Shown here: positions 28,201-35,209 of the stretch, one piece after another
Layout of the letters: each line of letters opens with the position of its first letter
How positions within the stretch are numbered: position 1 is the first letter of the stretch
Source of the DNA: an uncultured Candidatus Nitrosopumilus sp.
GTDB taxonomy: Archaea > Thermoproteota > Nitrososphaeria > Nitrososphaerales > Nitrosopumilaceae
Direction: 5' to 3'
NCBI GenBank assembly: GCA_905616385.1
Contig: CAJQSS010000004.1
Span: forward strand, 40,185-104,184
DNA: 64,000 nucleotides
Notes under the pieces: generated by a model
What the model was told of the DNA's origin: nothing
Database searches by the model: none
What the model saw: the letters and a program-made list of their open reading frames with translations, nothing else
Translations under genes and position numbers: made by a program

Positions 28201-29035
28201 TTCTACAACTGTTGATGTTACATTAATTGTTCCTGATGATTTACAAACTGGTGTGTATCAAGGATTTCTAACTTTTGAAAGTGATGAACATTCTGTTAAT
28301 GCACCTGTATCTTTTGTAGTTAAACATCCAATTATAGAAAATGATACTACGATATTGATTAAAGGAATTTCAAGTAATGATGTACTATATGGAAATGGAT
28401 ATACAAAAGGTGCATTTGATATGTCTAGTAGATACATGGCTGGCGATTGGAGGCAATATTATTTTGATGTTCAAAATGAATTAGTTAACACTGCTGTGAT
28501 TGAACTTTCATGGAAACTTGATGATACAAATCTTGCAGTATTTGCAATGGATCCATCTGGAAAAATAATTCAAACAAATGTTCCTTCTGGAGTGTTTGGT
28601 CATTTTCTTGACTGGCCATCCCTTGATTGGTTAGGTAATTCAGTTTTTAGTCAGGGTGGAGGATTTTTCCCAGTTAAAAATAAAGATGCAACATCCACTG
28701 TACTTTATGTTCCGCTTAATCAAACTGGTACTTACACTATTTTAACACATTCAACTTTGTTTGCAGGTAATTCTACTACTGAACCAATAACACTTGCAGC
28801 AAAATTTACAAATATTTCATCTGAAATTATTTTAGATCCTCAAAATAATTTAGAATTAGAATCCATCCTTGTTGATAATGAATCTGATATAATCTCTAAA
28901 TCCAATAATGATACCATAGTTGTTTCAAAAATTGACTATGTTTCTGAATTTGATATTGGACTTGTAATTGGAATTGCTATTGGAGTTGCGATCGGAATAT
29001 CTTTGTTATTCGTTTTTAGGCAAAAAAAAACCTAA
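25253..29035 (+). CDS. Large membrane-anchored subtilisin-like serine protease (S8)
   Basis: A 1260-residue extracellular protease. Signal peptide residues 1-23. The S8 catalytic triad is Asp156 (AIVDTGVDFSNPD), His423 (MGHGTSSAAS) and Ser647 (GGTSMAAPLVSGSA), with the oxyanion Asn547 (SSAGNSGHG). About 266 residues separate Asp and His, far more than the 30-60 of subtilisins, so an extra domain is inserted there (about 165-415). After the catalytic domain come beta-rich domains with many N-glycosylation-type sequons. A C-terminal helix (IGLVIGIAIGVAIGISLLFVF) with RQKKT behind it anchors the protein. It sits between S-layer-associated genes and the Rieske gene, so processing or turnover of envelope proteins is a fair guess. 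Confidence 0.88.
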   Translation: MLYKVALLSVFLLFSSILSNSYALPFDELSSFDDSQNKIIFNSNIIDIDSNFFIENNFKRYLIFGSNSLSDNNLHNNSLYGIKSDYGFFSVSVLSPEFASNLVSQGYNVIEDSQLDFHLSEKIIPDASRIGEITGSTIAKEQYNATGNNIVIAIVDTGVDFSNPDIQHSLARDELNYPMMLDPDGQGIILTNATFTAFINEHGTLKNYEKEIPGNMTSSVYFTRDGVFLDMSQGGSGTTIQVYNSFYPQFGNSIIFNGTISDDMKIGNSHHDYIKSASGVYHFGVMYQGEFLSKIQIVPVLVVDSTIAGLYDTIIPDLSTSWTDYVLDDFKPNSKSKYDFDFTDETPITLGSGNEFLVFDSDNDGKNDYSAGTFGAQILDVYGVIKNNSTIIHDSLNAINGTLLPPLDPDGNFFGVMTDFMGHGTSSAASITSRGQESYDIYNNTKKYSIIGIAPDAKILPVKALWLGDTVYGWLWSAGFENTDNHWKFSGKPKVDIISNSWGISNFPLSNTSPGMDVLSLILSILSTPHSLDDDYPGVTIISSAGNSGHGYGTIGLPNASPFGISVGATTNNVFVGYGPFKDQPRFGNNTIHYDHVVDFSSRGPSSIGDPKPDLMSIGAHGFTPSSILKSDKDSKDESFSLFGGTSMAAPLVSGSAAILMEEMKNESQDYDSFTIKNILMSTATDLQNDPFTQGSGLSNIKSALDYVHGNNGIFIVYNDASYDNLKEILTPALTNLNSTTIGFEKFNFPSKSFPMTSWFAGQLLPGDSVTSTFTIKNPTNETLTISINPNTLSLIEKTQFDGITTVQQQDSILNETGIYIPNYVKLSDIQENSTLNHLSSAENPIPDASSLMILNLIFPFNQFMNNTSEVYADDLKISSLYIYDWLDNNNDTKTSSDELSMINRAGSWGTVQELRISEPKEKFDGVPLIGVYPVPEVFSFWLGNTNQNSTSMDYTLSASYYEKNNWSLILPDSKIIDVPPKNSTTVDVTLIVPDDLQTGVYQGFLTFESDEHSVNAPVSFVVKHPIIENDTTILIKGISSNDVLYGNGYTKGAFDMSSRYMAGDWRQYYFDVQNELVNTAVIELSWKLDDTNLAVFAMDPSGKIIQTNVPSGVFGHFLDWPSLDWLGNSVFSQGGGFFPVKNKDATSTVLYVPLNQTGTYTILTHSTLFAGNSTTEPITLAAKFTNISSEIILDPQNNLELESILVDNESDIISKSNNDTIVVSKIDYVSEFDIGLVIGIAIGVAIGISLLFVFRQKKT

Positions 29036-29047
29036 AAATCGAACAAG

Positions 29048-29055
29048 GTTTATAA
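29048..29055 (+). promoter_or_regulatory. TATA box of the Rieske/cytochrome b operon
   Basis: GTTTATAA at 29048-29055 lies 27-34 bases before the Rieske ATG at 29082 and just after the subtilase stop, a good archaeal TATA position giving a short leader. Confidence 0.55.
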
Positions 29056-29081
29056 CCAATTTGTCGAGTATTCCAGCTTGA

Positions 29082-29687
29082 ATGTCAGAGGTTGGGACAA
29101 AAAAATCTGATGGGTTATCTCGGAGAGATTTTCTGAGATTAATGGGTGCCGCAGGCACAGGTTTAGCATTTGCTCCATTTATCCCATTTGGTGACTTTAT
29201 GCCTAACCCTAATCAAGCATCACTAGAAAAAGTTCCAGTAATTTTACCTGATGGAACTCACGCCAATATGAATACATATGAAATTAATTCTGCACAAGTT
29301 ATAACATATCCTTCAACTGGAGATCCAGCACTTGATGCAGAAGCATTTCGTAAATGGCAATTCATTAGACTTCCTGAAGAACTAGGTGGTGGAAAAACTG
29401 ACACATCTGGTATTCGTGCATATAGTATGATTTGTCTTCACCTTTGGTGTTTATGGAAATATTGGCCTGAGGATGGAAGAAAAAGAGGGGAATGTCCTTG
29501 TCATGGAAGTATGTATGATCCAACAACTGGAATAGCTTTTGTTGGACCAGCATCAGTACAAGCTGCACCATCAAACACATTACCTGAATTAACTTTAGAA
29601 ATTGATTCAGATGGATTTGTTTTTATTTTACCACCTAAATTTGACGCAAACAATAATGGAGTAATTGGATATGGCCGTTTCGCTTGA
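29082..29687 (+). CDS. Rieske iron-sulfur protein of the cytochrome bc-type complex
   Basis: A 201-residue electron-transfer subunit that carries a [2Fe-2S] cluster outside the membrane. The cluster ligands are Cys118 and His120 (ICLHLWC) and Cys138 and His141 (CPCHGS); Cys123 and Cys140 would form the stabilising disulfide. The N-terminus shows a twin-arginine signal (SRRDFLRLMGAAG) with a short hydrophobic stretch, so folding with the cluster before export through Tat is expected. The insert between the two ligand pairs is short. The gene overlaps the start of cytochrome b and together they form the complex III equivalent. Confidence 0.95.
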   Translation: MSEVGTKKSDGLSRRDFLRLMGAAGTGLAFAPFIPFGDFMPNPNQASLEKVPVILPDGTHANMNTYEINSAQVITYPSTGDPALDAEAFRKWQFIRLPEELGGGKTDTSGIRAYSMICLHLWCLWKYWPEDGRKRGECPCHGSMYDPTTGIAFVGPASVQAAPSNTLPELTLEIDSDGFVFILPPKFDANNNGVIGYGRFA

Positions 29688-31269
29688 TAGAAGAACGGGT
29701 ATAGTAGCCCTACTGTATTGGATTTGGGATGGAATAGATAGAACTATTTTTACTGCAATAAAATTTTCTTTCCCTTCAAGATTTGTAAGTCCGTTTGGAT
29801 TTTTAGGAATGTTAACATTTTCTACTTTTATTATTCTTGGAGTTTCAGGAGCTCTGCTGATGTTTTACTACCAACCTATTTTGGATAGAGCATGGGATAG
29901 TGTTCAATTCATTAACGATGATGTACCATTTGGTTTTCATATAAGAAACATTCACTATCACGGTTCTAATGCAATGGTTTTACTTGCAGTTCTTCACATG
30001 TATTACCAATACTTTAGTGGAAGATACAAAATTAGAAATGAAATTTTATGGATGACTGGTGTTATTCTTGGTGTTGTTACAATCCTTGAAGCCTTTACTG
30101 GTTATGATGTAATATTTAGTGAAAGAGCAGAACTTGCGATTAGTATTGCAGCATCACTGACAACCTCAATTCCTGTTGTAGGACCAACAATTAGAGATGC
30201 GGCGTTAGGTAGTGGATTTTCTGATTTTGTCTTGAGATTTTATGCACAACATGTGTTCTTGTTACCTATTGTAATGCTTGGATTAATGGCAGTACACTTC
30301 CCACGATTCCTAGTATTTGATGTCCCAATGGTTATGGCAATTGGTGGTGCGATTTTAATCACTGGTGGTGTTTTCCCAATTGATATGGGATTCAAGTTTG
30401 AACCCACAGTGCCGCCTGGTGTAACAGTCCCAGAATGGTACCTTACTGGAATTTACGCGTTTATGAGAACACAGTATGATAAGTTTGTTACAGGCTTATT
30501 ATGGCCATTAGTGTTTATCATATCTCTTGTATTGATACCCTTCCTTGATAGATACAAGAAATTTTCATGGAGAGATAGACCAATGGTTACTGCATTTGGT
30601 ATTACTAGCCTTGCGCAAATTATGGTTACGACTTATTGGGGATTCTATATTTCTCCTGATGTATCCATTCCATTAGTAGAACGTTTGGTTATTGATCCAT
30701 TGTTCTTCTATGGAACTATGATTCTATTGGTTCCATTAGGATTTGGATTTACATATATGATGATTAAACTTGCAAATGAAGCTGAGAGAAAATCAAAACT
30801 TGCAAAAAATACTGGTCCACAAAAAGTAGCAACCATTAACCTTTCTGATAAATGGATTAATTGGTTACTTGTTGCACTCTTAGCATTCCAAGTATTCCTC
30901 AATATTGCAGCATACAATGCAGCTTTAACTGGAATGAAGAATATTTCATTATTCCTAATTGGAATTATCTTGTTGGTATTTGCAGCATTTTTCCATATCT
31001 ACAGATATGCATTAAGTCAACAAAAGAGTGCTCCACCACCAGCACCTGTAAGAATTGTAGAAGATTTCCCAGAATTGTCTGAATCCGAAGTAACTCCAGA
31101 AATTACTGCAGATTCAACTAGTGAAGCATCTAAACTTCCAGATGATGGTACTGAAGAAAAACCTAAAGAATTAGCACCTACAGTTCCAACGCCAACAACT
31201 AAAGCTGATTTGGATATTGGAAATAATAATAATTCTAATTTAGGTTCTCAAGATCTTACAAAACCTTGA
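29671..31269 (+). CDS. Cytochrome b
   Basis: Membrane core of the complex III equivalent, moving electrons from quinol to the Rieske protein and across two b hemes. Heme-ligand histidines are visible in two helices: IHYHGSNAMVLLAVLH (helix B) and QHVFLLPIVMLGLMAVH (helix D). The quinol-site motif VPEWYLTGIYAF is present (PEWY form). About nine to eleven hydrophobic segments span residues 35-450, meaning cytochrome b and subunit IV regions are fused. A 90-residue proline- and acid-rich tail follows. ATG 29671 overlaps the Rieske stop by 17 bases; a TTG six bases earlier is an alternative. No cytochrome c1 gene follows; a blue-copper gene does. Confidence 0.94.
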   Translation: MAVSLDRRTGIVALLYWIWDGIDRTIFTAIKFSFPSRFVSPFGFLGMLTFSTFIILGVSGALLMFYYQPILDRAWDSVQFINDDVPFGFHIRNIHYHGSNAMVLLAVLHMYYQYFSGRYKIRNEILWMTGVILGVVTILEAFTGYDVIFSERAELAISIAASLTTSIPVVGPTIRDAALGSGFSDFVLRFYAQHVFLLPIVMLGLMAVHFPRFLVFDVPMVMAIGGAILITGGVFPIDMGFKFEPTVPPGVTVPEWYLTGIYAFMRTQYDKFVTGLLWPLVFIISLVLIPFLDRYKKFSWRDRPMVTAFGITSLAQIMVTTYWGFYISPDVSIPLVERLVIDPLFFYGTMILLVPLGFGFTYMMIKLANEAERKSKLAKNTGPQKVATINLSDKWINWLLVALLAFQVFLNIAAYNAALTGMKNISLFLIGIILLVFAAFFHIYRYALSQQKSAPPPAPVRIVEDFPELSESEVTPEITADSTSEASKLPDDGTEEKPKELAPTVPTPTTKADLDIGNNNNSNLGSQDLTKP

Positions 31270-31290
31270 TACAAAAAATTCTAAACAAGC

Positions 31291-31298
31291 TTTATAAG
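31291..31298 (+). promoter_or_regulatory. TATA box of the plastocyanin gene
   Basis: TTTATAAG at 31291-31298 lies 24-31 bases ahead of the blue-copper ATG at 31322, so this gene probably has its own leaderless transcript as well as possible read-through from cytochrome b. Confidence 0.55.
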
Positions 31299-31321
31299 AA
31301 CTTGGAAGATTTACAAAAATT

Positions 31322-31783
31322 ATGAGTACTACTACATCAAGTCATGCATATGGAATTGGTGTAATTGCATTAATTATTGGCATGGGAGCTTCAATTCTAT
31401 TTTATACTTCATTTTATCTTCCTGAATCTTTGGAAAAACCATCCGTTGACATACATATTTTGGAACCCACTGAAAATTTTTTAATTAGTATTGCTGAAGG
31501 TGCAGCAACTGAAGGAAATCCTAGTTATGTTCCAAACAATCCAAAGATAACTCTAACAATAGATAATCATGTTATTTGGATGAATGATGATATGACGCCA
31601 CATACAGTAACTGCAGATCATAGACATTCTGATTCATACAGTGGTGAGTTTGGTTCTGCAGGAGTTGTAATGCCTGGAGACTCTTATGAATTCATATTCA
31701 CTGAACCACAAGAATTACACTATCACTGTGACCCACATCCATGGATGACCGGATCTTTGATTGTTGAGAAGAGTAGATTTTAG
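31322..31783 (+). CDS. Membrane-anchored plastocyanin-like blue copper protein
   Basis: A 153-residue cupredoxin with one N-terminal membrane helix (IGVIALIIGMGASILFYTSF). The type 1 copper ligands are His in MTPHTVTAD, then Cys, His and Met in HYHCDPHPWMTG near the C-terminus. Such proteins replace cytochrome c as electron carriers in ammonia-oxidising archaea. Its place directly after Rieske and cytochrome b suggests it is the electron acceptor or a subunit of that complex, standing in for cytochrome c1. Length and loop order are normal. It ends with a 4-base overlap with the convergent unknown gene at 31780. Confidence 0.92.
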   Translation: MSTTTSSHAYGIGVIALIIGMGASILFYTSFYLPESLEKPSVDIHILEPTENFLISIAEGAATEGNPSYVPNNPKITLTIDNHVIWMNDDMTPHTVTADHRHSDSYSGEFGSAGVVMPGDSYEFIFTEPQELHYHCDPHPWMTGSLIVEKSRF

Positions 31784-32130
31784 TTAGAATATTTTGCAAA
31801 AATTATTTTACTTTCAATTTCCTTATGTTGTTCAATTATTGATACTCTAAATTTTACTTCATGTTCTTGTTTAGGCTCAAATTCAATCAATGCTGTAAAT
31901 TCTGCTTTATTTTCGGGCATTGTATCTTTACTGATAAATAATCTTGAAACATGTTGTGAGATCTTTTTTTGATTATATGATTTGTAAATAATATGTTCAT
32001 TTGAATCTAAAATTGTTGTATTTACTACTACTCCGTCATATCGTCCTGGATATGATACCATAATCGTTCCAGTAATTTCTGAATTTTGATGAATATCTGT
32101 TGAATTTAATTTAAAATCTAAATCTCCCAT
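31780..32130 (-). CDS. Hypothetical protein
   Basis: An unrecognised protein of 116 residues, starting at ATG 32130 (MGDLDFKLNS). A longer frame beginning at 32178 would run into the tRNA-Arg gene, so the shorter start is preferred. It looks all-beta (ITGTIMVSYPGRYDGVVVN; FTALIEFEPKQEHEVKFRVS), resembling an arrestin or immunoglobulin sandwich, with no signal peptide or cysteine motif. It lies just 3' of the tRNA-Arg gene on the same strand and converges with the plastocyanin gene. Confidence 0.6.
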   Translation of the reverse strand: MGDLDFKLNSTDIHQNSEITGTIMVSYPGRYDGVVVNTTILDSNEHIIYKSYNQKKISQHVSRLFISKDTMPENKAEFTALIEFEPKQEHEVKFRVSIIEQHKEIESKIIFAKYSN

Positions 32131-32169
32131 GCATAATTTCTTGTTGCTGTGAATAAATAATTTGTTAAG

Positions 32170-32244
32170 TGGGCCCAAAGGGCTTCGATCCCTTGACTTT
32201 TGGATTAGAAGTCCAACACGCTATCCATGCTGCGCCATAGGCCC
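32170..32244 (-). tRNA. tRNA-Arg (TCT)
   Basis: On the minus strand the 75-base sequence folds as a full cloverleaf: acceptor GGGCCTA/TGGGCCC with one G-U type pair, D stem GCGC/GCGT, anticodon stem TTGGA/TCCAA around CTTCTAA (anticodon TCT, reading AGA), T stem AAGGG/CCCTT with loop ATCGAAG, and discriminator A. The T loop starts with A and not T, slightly unusual. No intron and no encoded CCA. Confidence 0.92.
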
Positions 32245-32277
32245 AGAAACCTCCAAATTAATTGCTATTTTAAGGGT

Positions 32278-33120
32278 TTACAGCCATTTTTTATTATAAT
32301 TTTCTCTTTCCATTTTGAATAAAAATTGCTGAGCATATCCACAGTATGGGCCAAAATAATTCACAATTTTTTCATGAAGTATTTGATATTGTTTTTCTGT
32401 AATAGTTTTTGTTTCTATGTTAAATTGATTTGAATAATATTTTTCTAAAATTTTAATCATCCATGTATCTAATGGAAATGCTTCTAACTTGTTTAATGAA
32501 AATAATAATATACAATCTGCTACTTTATTTCCTACACCTGGAATTAAACAAATATTTTTTTTTGCTTCCTGGTAATCACATTTTTCTAAATATTTAAAAT
32601 TAATTTTTTTCAAAACAATCATTTTTGATGCTTGCTTTATGAATGGAGCCCTATATCCAACTCCACATTTTTTAATTTCTTCGATTGAAGCATTTGCAAG
32701 TTTTTCTGGTTTAGGAAATAAAAAAAATTCTTTATTTTGTATTTTTACTTTTTTTCCAAATTTTTTAGATATTTTTTCTAGACTATTTTTAATTTTTTGA
32801 ATATTTGAATTTGATGAAATAATAAATGAAATCATACACTGAAAGGGATCTTGTTTAAATATTCTTAACCCTTCATATTGTTTTACAGATTTTTTTACTG
32901 TTTCATCTTTTGAAATTGATTTGATAATCTCTTGCATATTGTCATTTTTTCTAAAAAAATTTGTCTTTGAATTTAGAATTGATTTGATTATCCCATTTTC
33001 ATTTATTTTCAGTATGTCTTGACCATTTATTCCATACCAGTCAGTTCCATTTTTTTCCCAAAGAAAAACTTGACCACTATTTATTGAATTGTCTATATTT
33101 ATTGAAAATTTATCTTTCAT
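32278..33120 (-). CDS. ogg: 8-oxoguanine DNA glycosylase/lyase, OGG1 type
   Basis: Removes oxidised guanine from DNA and nicks the abasic site. The 280-residue protein follows the OGG1 layout: SGQVFLWEK near residue 15, an HhH-GPD domain with CGVGYRAPFI, and the helix-hairpin-helix LIPGVGNKVADCILL, which carries the Schiff-base lysine Lys199. The catalytic aspartate is Asp218 (AFPLDTWMI). These blocks resemble the human OGG1 region around Lys249/Asp268. The sequence is AT-biased and lysine rich. It shares the minus strand with the beta-CASP nuclease one base upstream; the two may be co-transcribed. Confidence 0.9.
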   Translation of the reverse strand: MKDKFSINIDNSINSGQVFLWEKNGTDWYGINGQDILKINENGIIKSILNSKTNFFRKNDNMQEIIKSISKDETVKKSVKQYEGLRIFKQDPFQCMISFIISSNSNIQKIKNSLEKISKKFGKKVKIQNKEFFLFPKPEKLANASIEEIKKCGVGYRAPFIKQASKMIVLKKINFKYLEKCDYQEAKKNICLIPGVGNKVADCILLFSLNKLEAFPLDTWMIKILEKYYSNQFNIETKTITEKQYQILHEKIVNYFGPYCGYAQQFLFKMERENYNKKWL

Positions 33121-33121
33121 C

Positions 33122-34387
33122 TTAGATGGCTATTTTATCATTAACCATAGGTGCATATGTCTCTAAACCAAATTGTTCATGAATTTCTTTAGCAAATATT
33201 TGACATGATTCAGAATCTCCATGAACAGTCCATACTTTTGGATTTCCTTTGATAGTCTTAATCATTGAAAATAATTCTTTTTTATCTGCATGTCCTGAAA
33301 ATTGGAATTGCTTAACTTCTGCTTTTACAGTAAGATCCTTACCTCTAGTTGATACTTTCCCTGTATCTAGTAATTTTTTACCTGGTGTGCCTTCACCTTG
33401 GTAAGAAACCAAAGCAATTCCATTTTTACTATCAAATGATAATTGTTGTAAGTAATATACTGCATTACCTCCAACTAACATTCCAGCTGGTGATATTACA
33501 ACACATGGTTCTCCCATTGCACGTTTTCTTTCTGCATGCTCTCTAATTGCAGTTGAACTTTTAATTGCCTCTGCAAAAATTTTAGGATCTCTAAGGTATT
33601 CTGGATGTTTAAACATTATTTCATTAACTTTTAGTGCCATTCCATCCATTATGATTTTATGTTTGAAGTTTGCACTTCGTAAAATACAAGCCATTTCTTG
33701 AGACCGTTCAACTGAGAATGATGGAATAAATAAAATTCCTTTTCTATCCATTACTTCGTTTGCAAATTCGATTAATTGATCTTCTGATGTTTTTCTAGGA
33801 ATTTGTTCTGTTTTAGCATACGTACTTTCAGTAATTAGTAAATCTATTTCTCCAATATCTGTATCCATTTCTCGTAACATTCTTGACCCACTTGTTTTGA
33901 TATCTCCTGTGTAGAATAATTTTTTCTTTTCTGATTCGACTAAAACAGTACTTCCACCAATCACATGACCTGATTCTCTAAATTCAAAAGTTGCATTACC
34001 TTTAGTTACTTTTTGTTTAAATCCAATTTCTTTTGCATTTTTCATCATGTTGTTTAATTCTGGCAAGTCAAATGGATGTGAATTTTTTTCAATTTTTAAC
34101 ATGTCATTAATTAATAATTTTGAAAGATCAAATGTTGGTGGGGTGGCATAAACATCTGTATTACCACTTACAAATAATGATGGAACATTTCCTGAATGAT
34201 CTAAATGAGCATGAGTAATTATAATCGCATCCAAATCTTTAGGCTTTACATGTAGAGGATATTGTGGGGGTGAACCTCTCCTTCCAAACATCACTCCATA
34301 ATCTAATAATAATTTTGTACCATTACAATTGACTAAAAATCCTGATCGGCCTACCTCGTTTGCAGCACCTAATACTTGAACATCCAA
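33122..34387 (-). CDS. Beta-CASP metallo-beta-lactamase RNA nuclease (aCPSF2-like)
   Basis: A 421-residue zinc nuclease of the CPSF73/RNase J superfamily. Metallo-beta-lactamase motif 2 is ITHAHLDHSG (about residues 58-67), further ligands lie in FRESGHVIGG and FYTGDIKTSG, and the beta-CASP part includes FIPSFSVERSQE, VVISPAGMLVGG, a late FSGHADKKEL and TVHGDSES. There are no N-terminal KH domains, so it matches the short archaeal form (aCPSF2) and not aCPSF1, the transcription-termination factor. RNA processing or 5'-3' decay is expected. ATG 34387 is the start. Confidence 0.88.
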   Translation of the reverse strand: MDVQVLGAANEVGRSGFLVNCNGTKLLLDYGVMFGRRGSPPQYPLHVKPKDLDAIIITHAHLDHSGNVPSLFVSGNTDVYATPPTFDLSKLLINDMLKIEKNSHPFDLPELNNMMKNAKEIGFKQKVTKGNATFEFRESGHVIGGSTVLVESEKKKLFYTGDIKTSGSRMLREMDTDIGEIDLLITESTYAKTEQIPRKTSEDQLIEFANEVMDRKGILFIPSFSVERSQEMACILRSANFKHKIIMDGMALKVNEIMFKHPEYLRDPKIFAEAIKSSTAIREHAERKRAMGEPCVVISPAGMLVGGNAVYYLQQLSFDSKNGIALVSYQGEGTPGKKLLDTGKVSTRGKDLTVKAEVKQFQFSGHADKKELFSMIKTIKGNPKVWTVHGDSESCQIFAKEIHEQFGLETYAPMVNDKIAI

Positions 34388-34499
34388 GGATTACATGCAT
34401 TTTCAACGACCTTAAAACCTTTTTTAGATGCATCCGATCATTATATCTAATATAGAATCGACAAAAGCTTTAATTAGTGACAGCTAAGAATGGATCCTC

Positions 34500-34712
34500 A
34501 TGGGAAGAACCTATGATCAATGGATAGCTGAACAAGACCAAGCTGTCGTAAAGAAAACTCGTGCAGGGGATGAAGGAAATAAAGTACTTCTAAACCAGAT
34601 CAACTGGATTTGGGTTAACAATCTTATGAACAAGAAAGCCGAACTTAATCCATCATCAGCAGAATTACTCGATTGGGTAACATCTGGCCAAATTGATGCA
34701 ATGAGAAAATAA
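34500..34712 (+). CDS. Small conserved-looking hypothetical protein
   Basis: A 70-residue soluble protein, unrecognised. It is helical and tryptophan-rich (MGRTYDQWIAEQDQAVVKK; INWIWVNNLM; LLDWVTSGQIDAMRK). Codon usage is coding-like and a hairpin terminator follows its stop, both arguing that it is real. An upstream ATG at 34490 is in another frame and stops quickly, so ATG 34500 is the start. Candidates such as a nucleic-acid or protein-binding helper cannot be separated from sequence alone. Confidence 0.7.
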   Translation: MGRTYDQWIAEQDQAVVKKTRAGDEGNKVLLNQINWIWVNNLMNKKAELNPSSAELLDWVTSGQIDAMRK

Positions 34713-34747
34713 ACGTAGAAACATCACGTTAACTTTTTATTTTTAAA
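34712..34747 (+). terminator. Hairpin plus T-tract terminator
   Basis: The inverted repeat AACGT (34712-34716) and ACGTT (34726-34730) is followed by T-rich sequence from 34733 onwards. It sits right at the stop of the 70-residue gene and would end its transcript. The same repeat overlaps the 3' end of the tiny minus-strand frame described at 34724. Confidence 0.5.
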
Positions 34748-34819
34748 TTTTTTAATTATACATTTTGCGCATAGATTTTCTTCGATCATTTTCATAACAG
34801 AGTTATGATATTCAATCAT
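34724..34819 (-). CDS. Possible 31-residue CxxC microprotein
   Basis: A short minus-strand frame with ATG at 34819 and TGA at 34724 reads MIEYHNSVMKMIEENLCAKC and ends in a lysine-rich tail. The LCAKC pair plus an upstream histidine could bind a metal, but with two cysteines only it would need a partner. It lies between the ferredoxin promoter and a terminator. Codon evidence is weak at this length; it may be chance. Confidence 0.3.
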   Translation of the reverse strand: MIEYHNSVMKMIEENLCAKCIIKKFKNKKLT

Positions 34820-34820
34820 G

Positions 34821-34829
34821 GTTTAAATA
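34821..34829 (+). promoter_or_regulatory. TATA box of the ferredoxin gene
   Basis: GTTTAAATA at 34821-34829 lies 26-34 bases ahead of the ferredoxin ATG at 34855, standard for a leaderless archaeal gene. Confidence 0.55.
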
Positions 34830-34854
34830 GTGATATTGACATTTTAATTTCATA

Positions 34855-35157
34855 ATGCCAATAGCAATACTTCCAGACATTGATGAACAAAGATGTATCG
34901 GATGTGCACTATGTGTAGAAATCTGTACAACTCTTGGTCCTGATGTCCTTAGAGTAAAACCTGTTGAAGGCTGGAAAAGAGGAAAAGCATTCGTTTTCTA
35001 CCCAGAAAGATGTATTTCTGATGGTGCATGCATAGGTGTATGCCCAACAAAATCAATCTTTTGGATGAGACCAATGAATTACACTGCTGGACAACCAGTA
35101 CCTCTTCACAAAAACGGTGTCTTCATCAAAGGTTGGGCAGAAGACGCAGCACTATAA
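34855..35157 (+). CDS. 4Fe-4S ferredoxin
   Basis: A 100-residue soluble electron carrier. The first cluster motif is CIGCALCVEIC (residues about 14-24) and the second is CISDGACIGVCP (about 58-69), so two iron-sulfur clusters are possible, although spacing in both motifs is longer than the strict CxxCxxC. The C-terminal tail (GQPVPLHKNGVFIKGW) is an extension typical of Thaumarchaeota ferredoxins, as far as I recall. Codon usage is biased like that of highly expressed genes. It has its own promoter. It may donate electrons in carbon fixation or biosynthesis; the partner is not visible. Confidence 0.88.
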   Translation: MPIAILPDIDEQRCIGCALCVEICTTLGPDVLRVKPVEGWKRGKAFVFYPERCISDGACIGVCPTKSIFWMRPMNYTAGQPVPLHKNGVFIKGWAEDAAL

Positions 35158-35209
35158 GGCTGAATCTTTTAGCACATTCTTTTTATTTTTATTTGTTAAA
35201 GTAATTTTT

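Noticed and set aside
31780-32178. Longer start at 32178 for the small minus-strand gene
   Set aside because: It would begin inside the tRNA-Arg gene; the ATG at 32130 avoids this.
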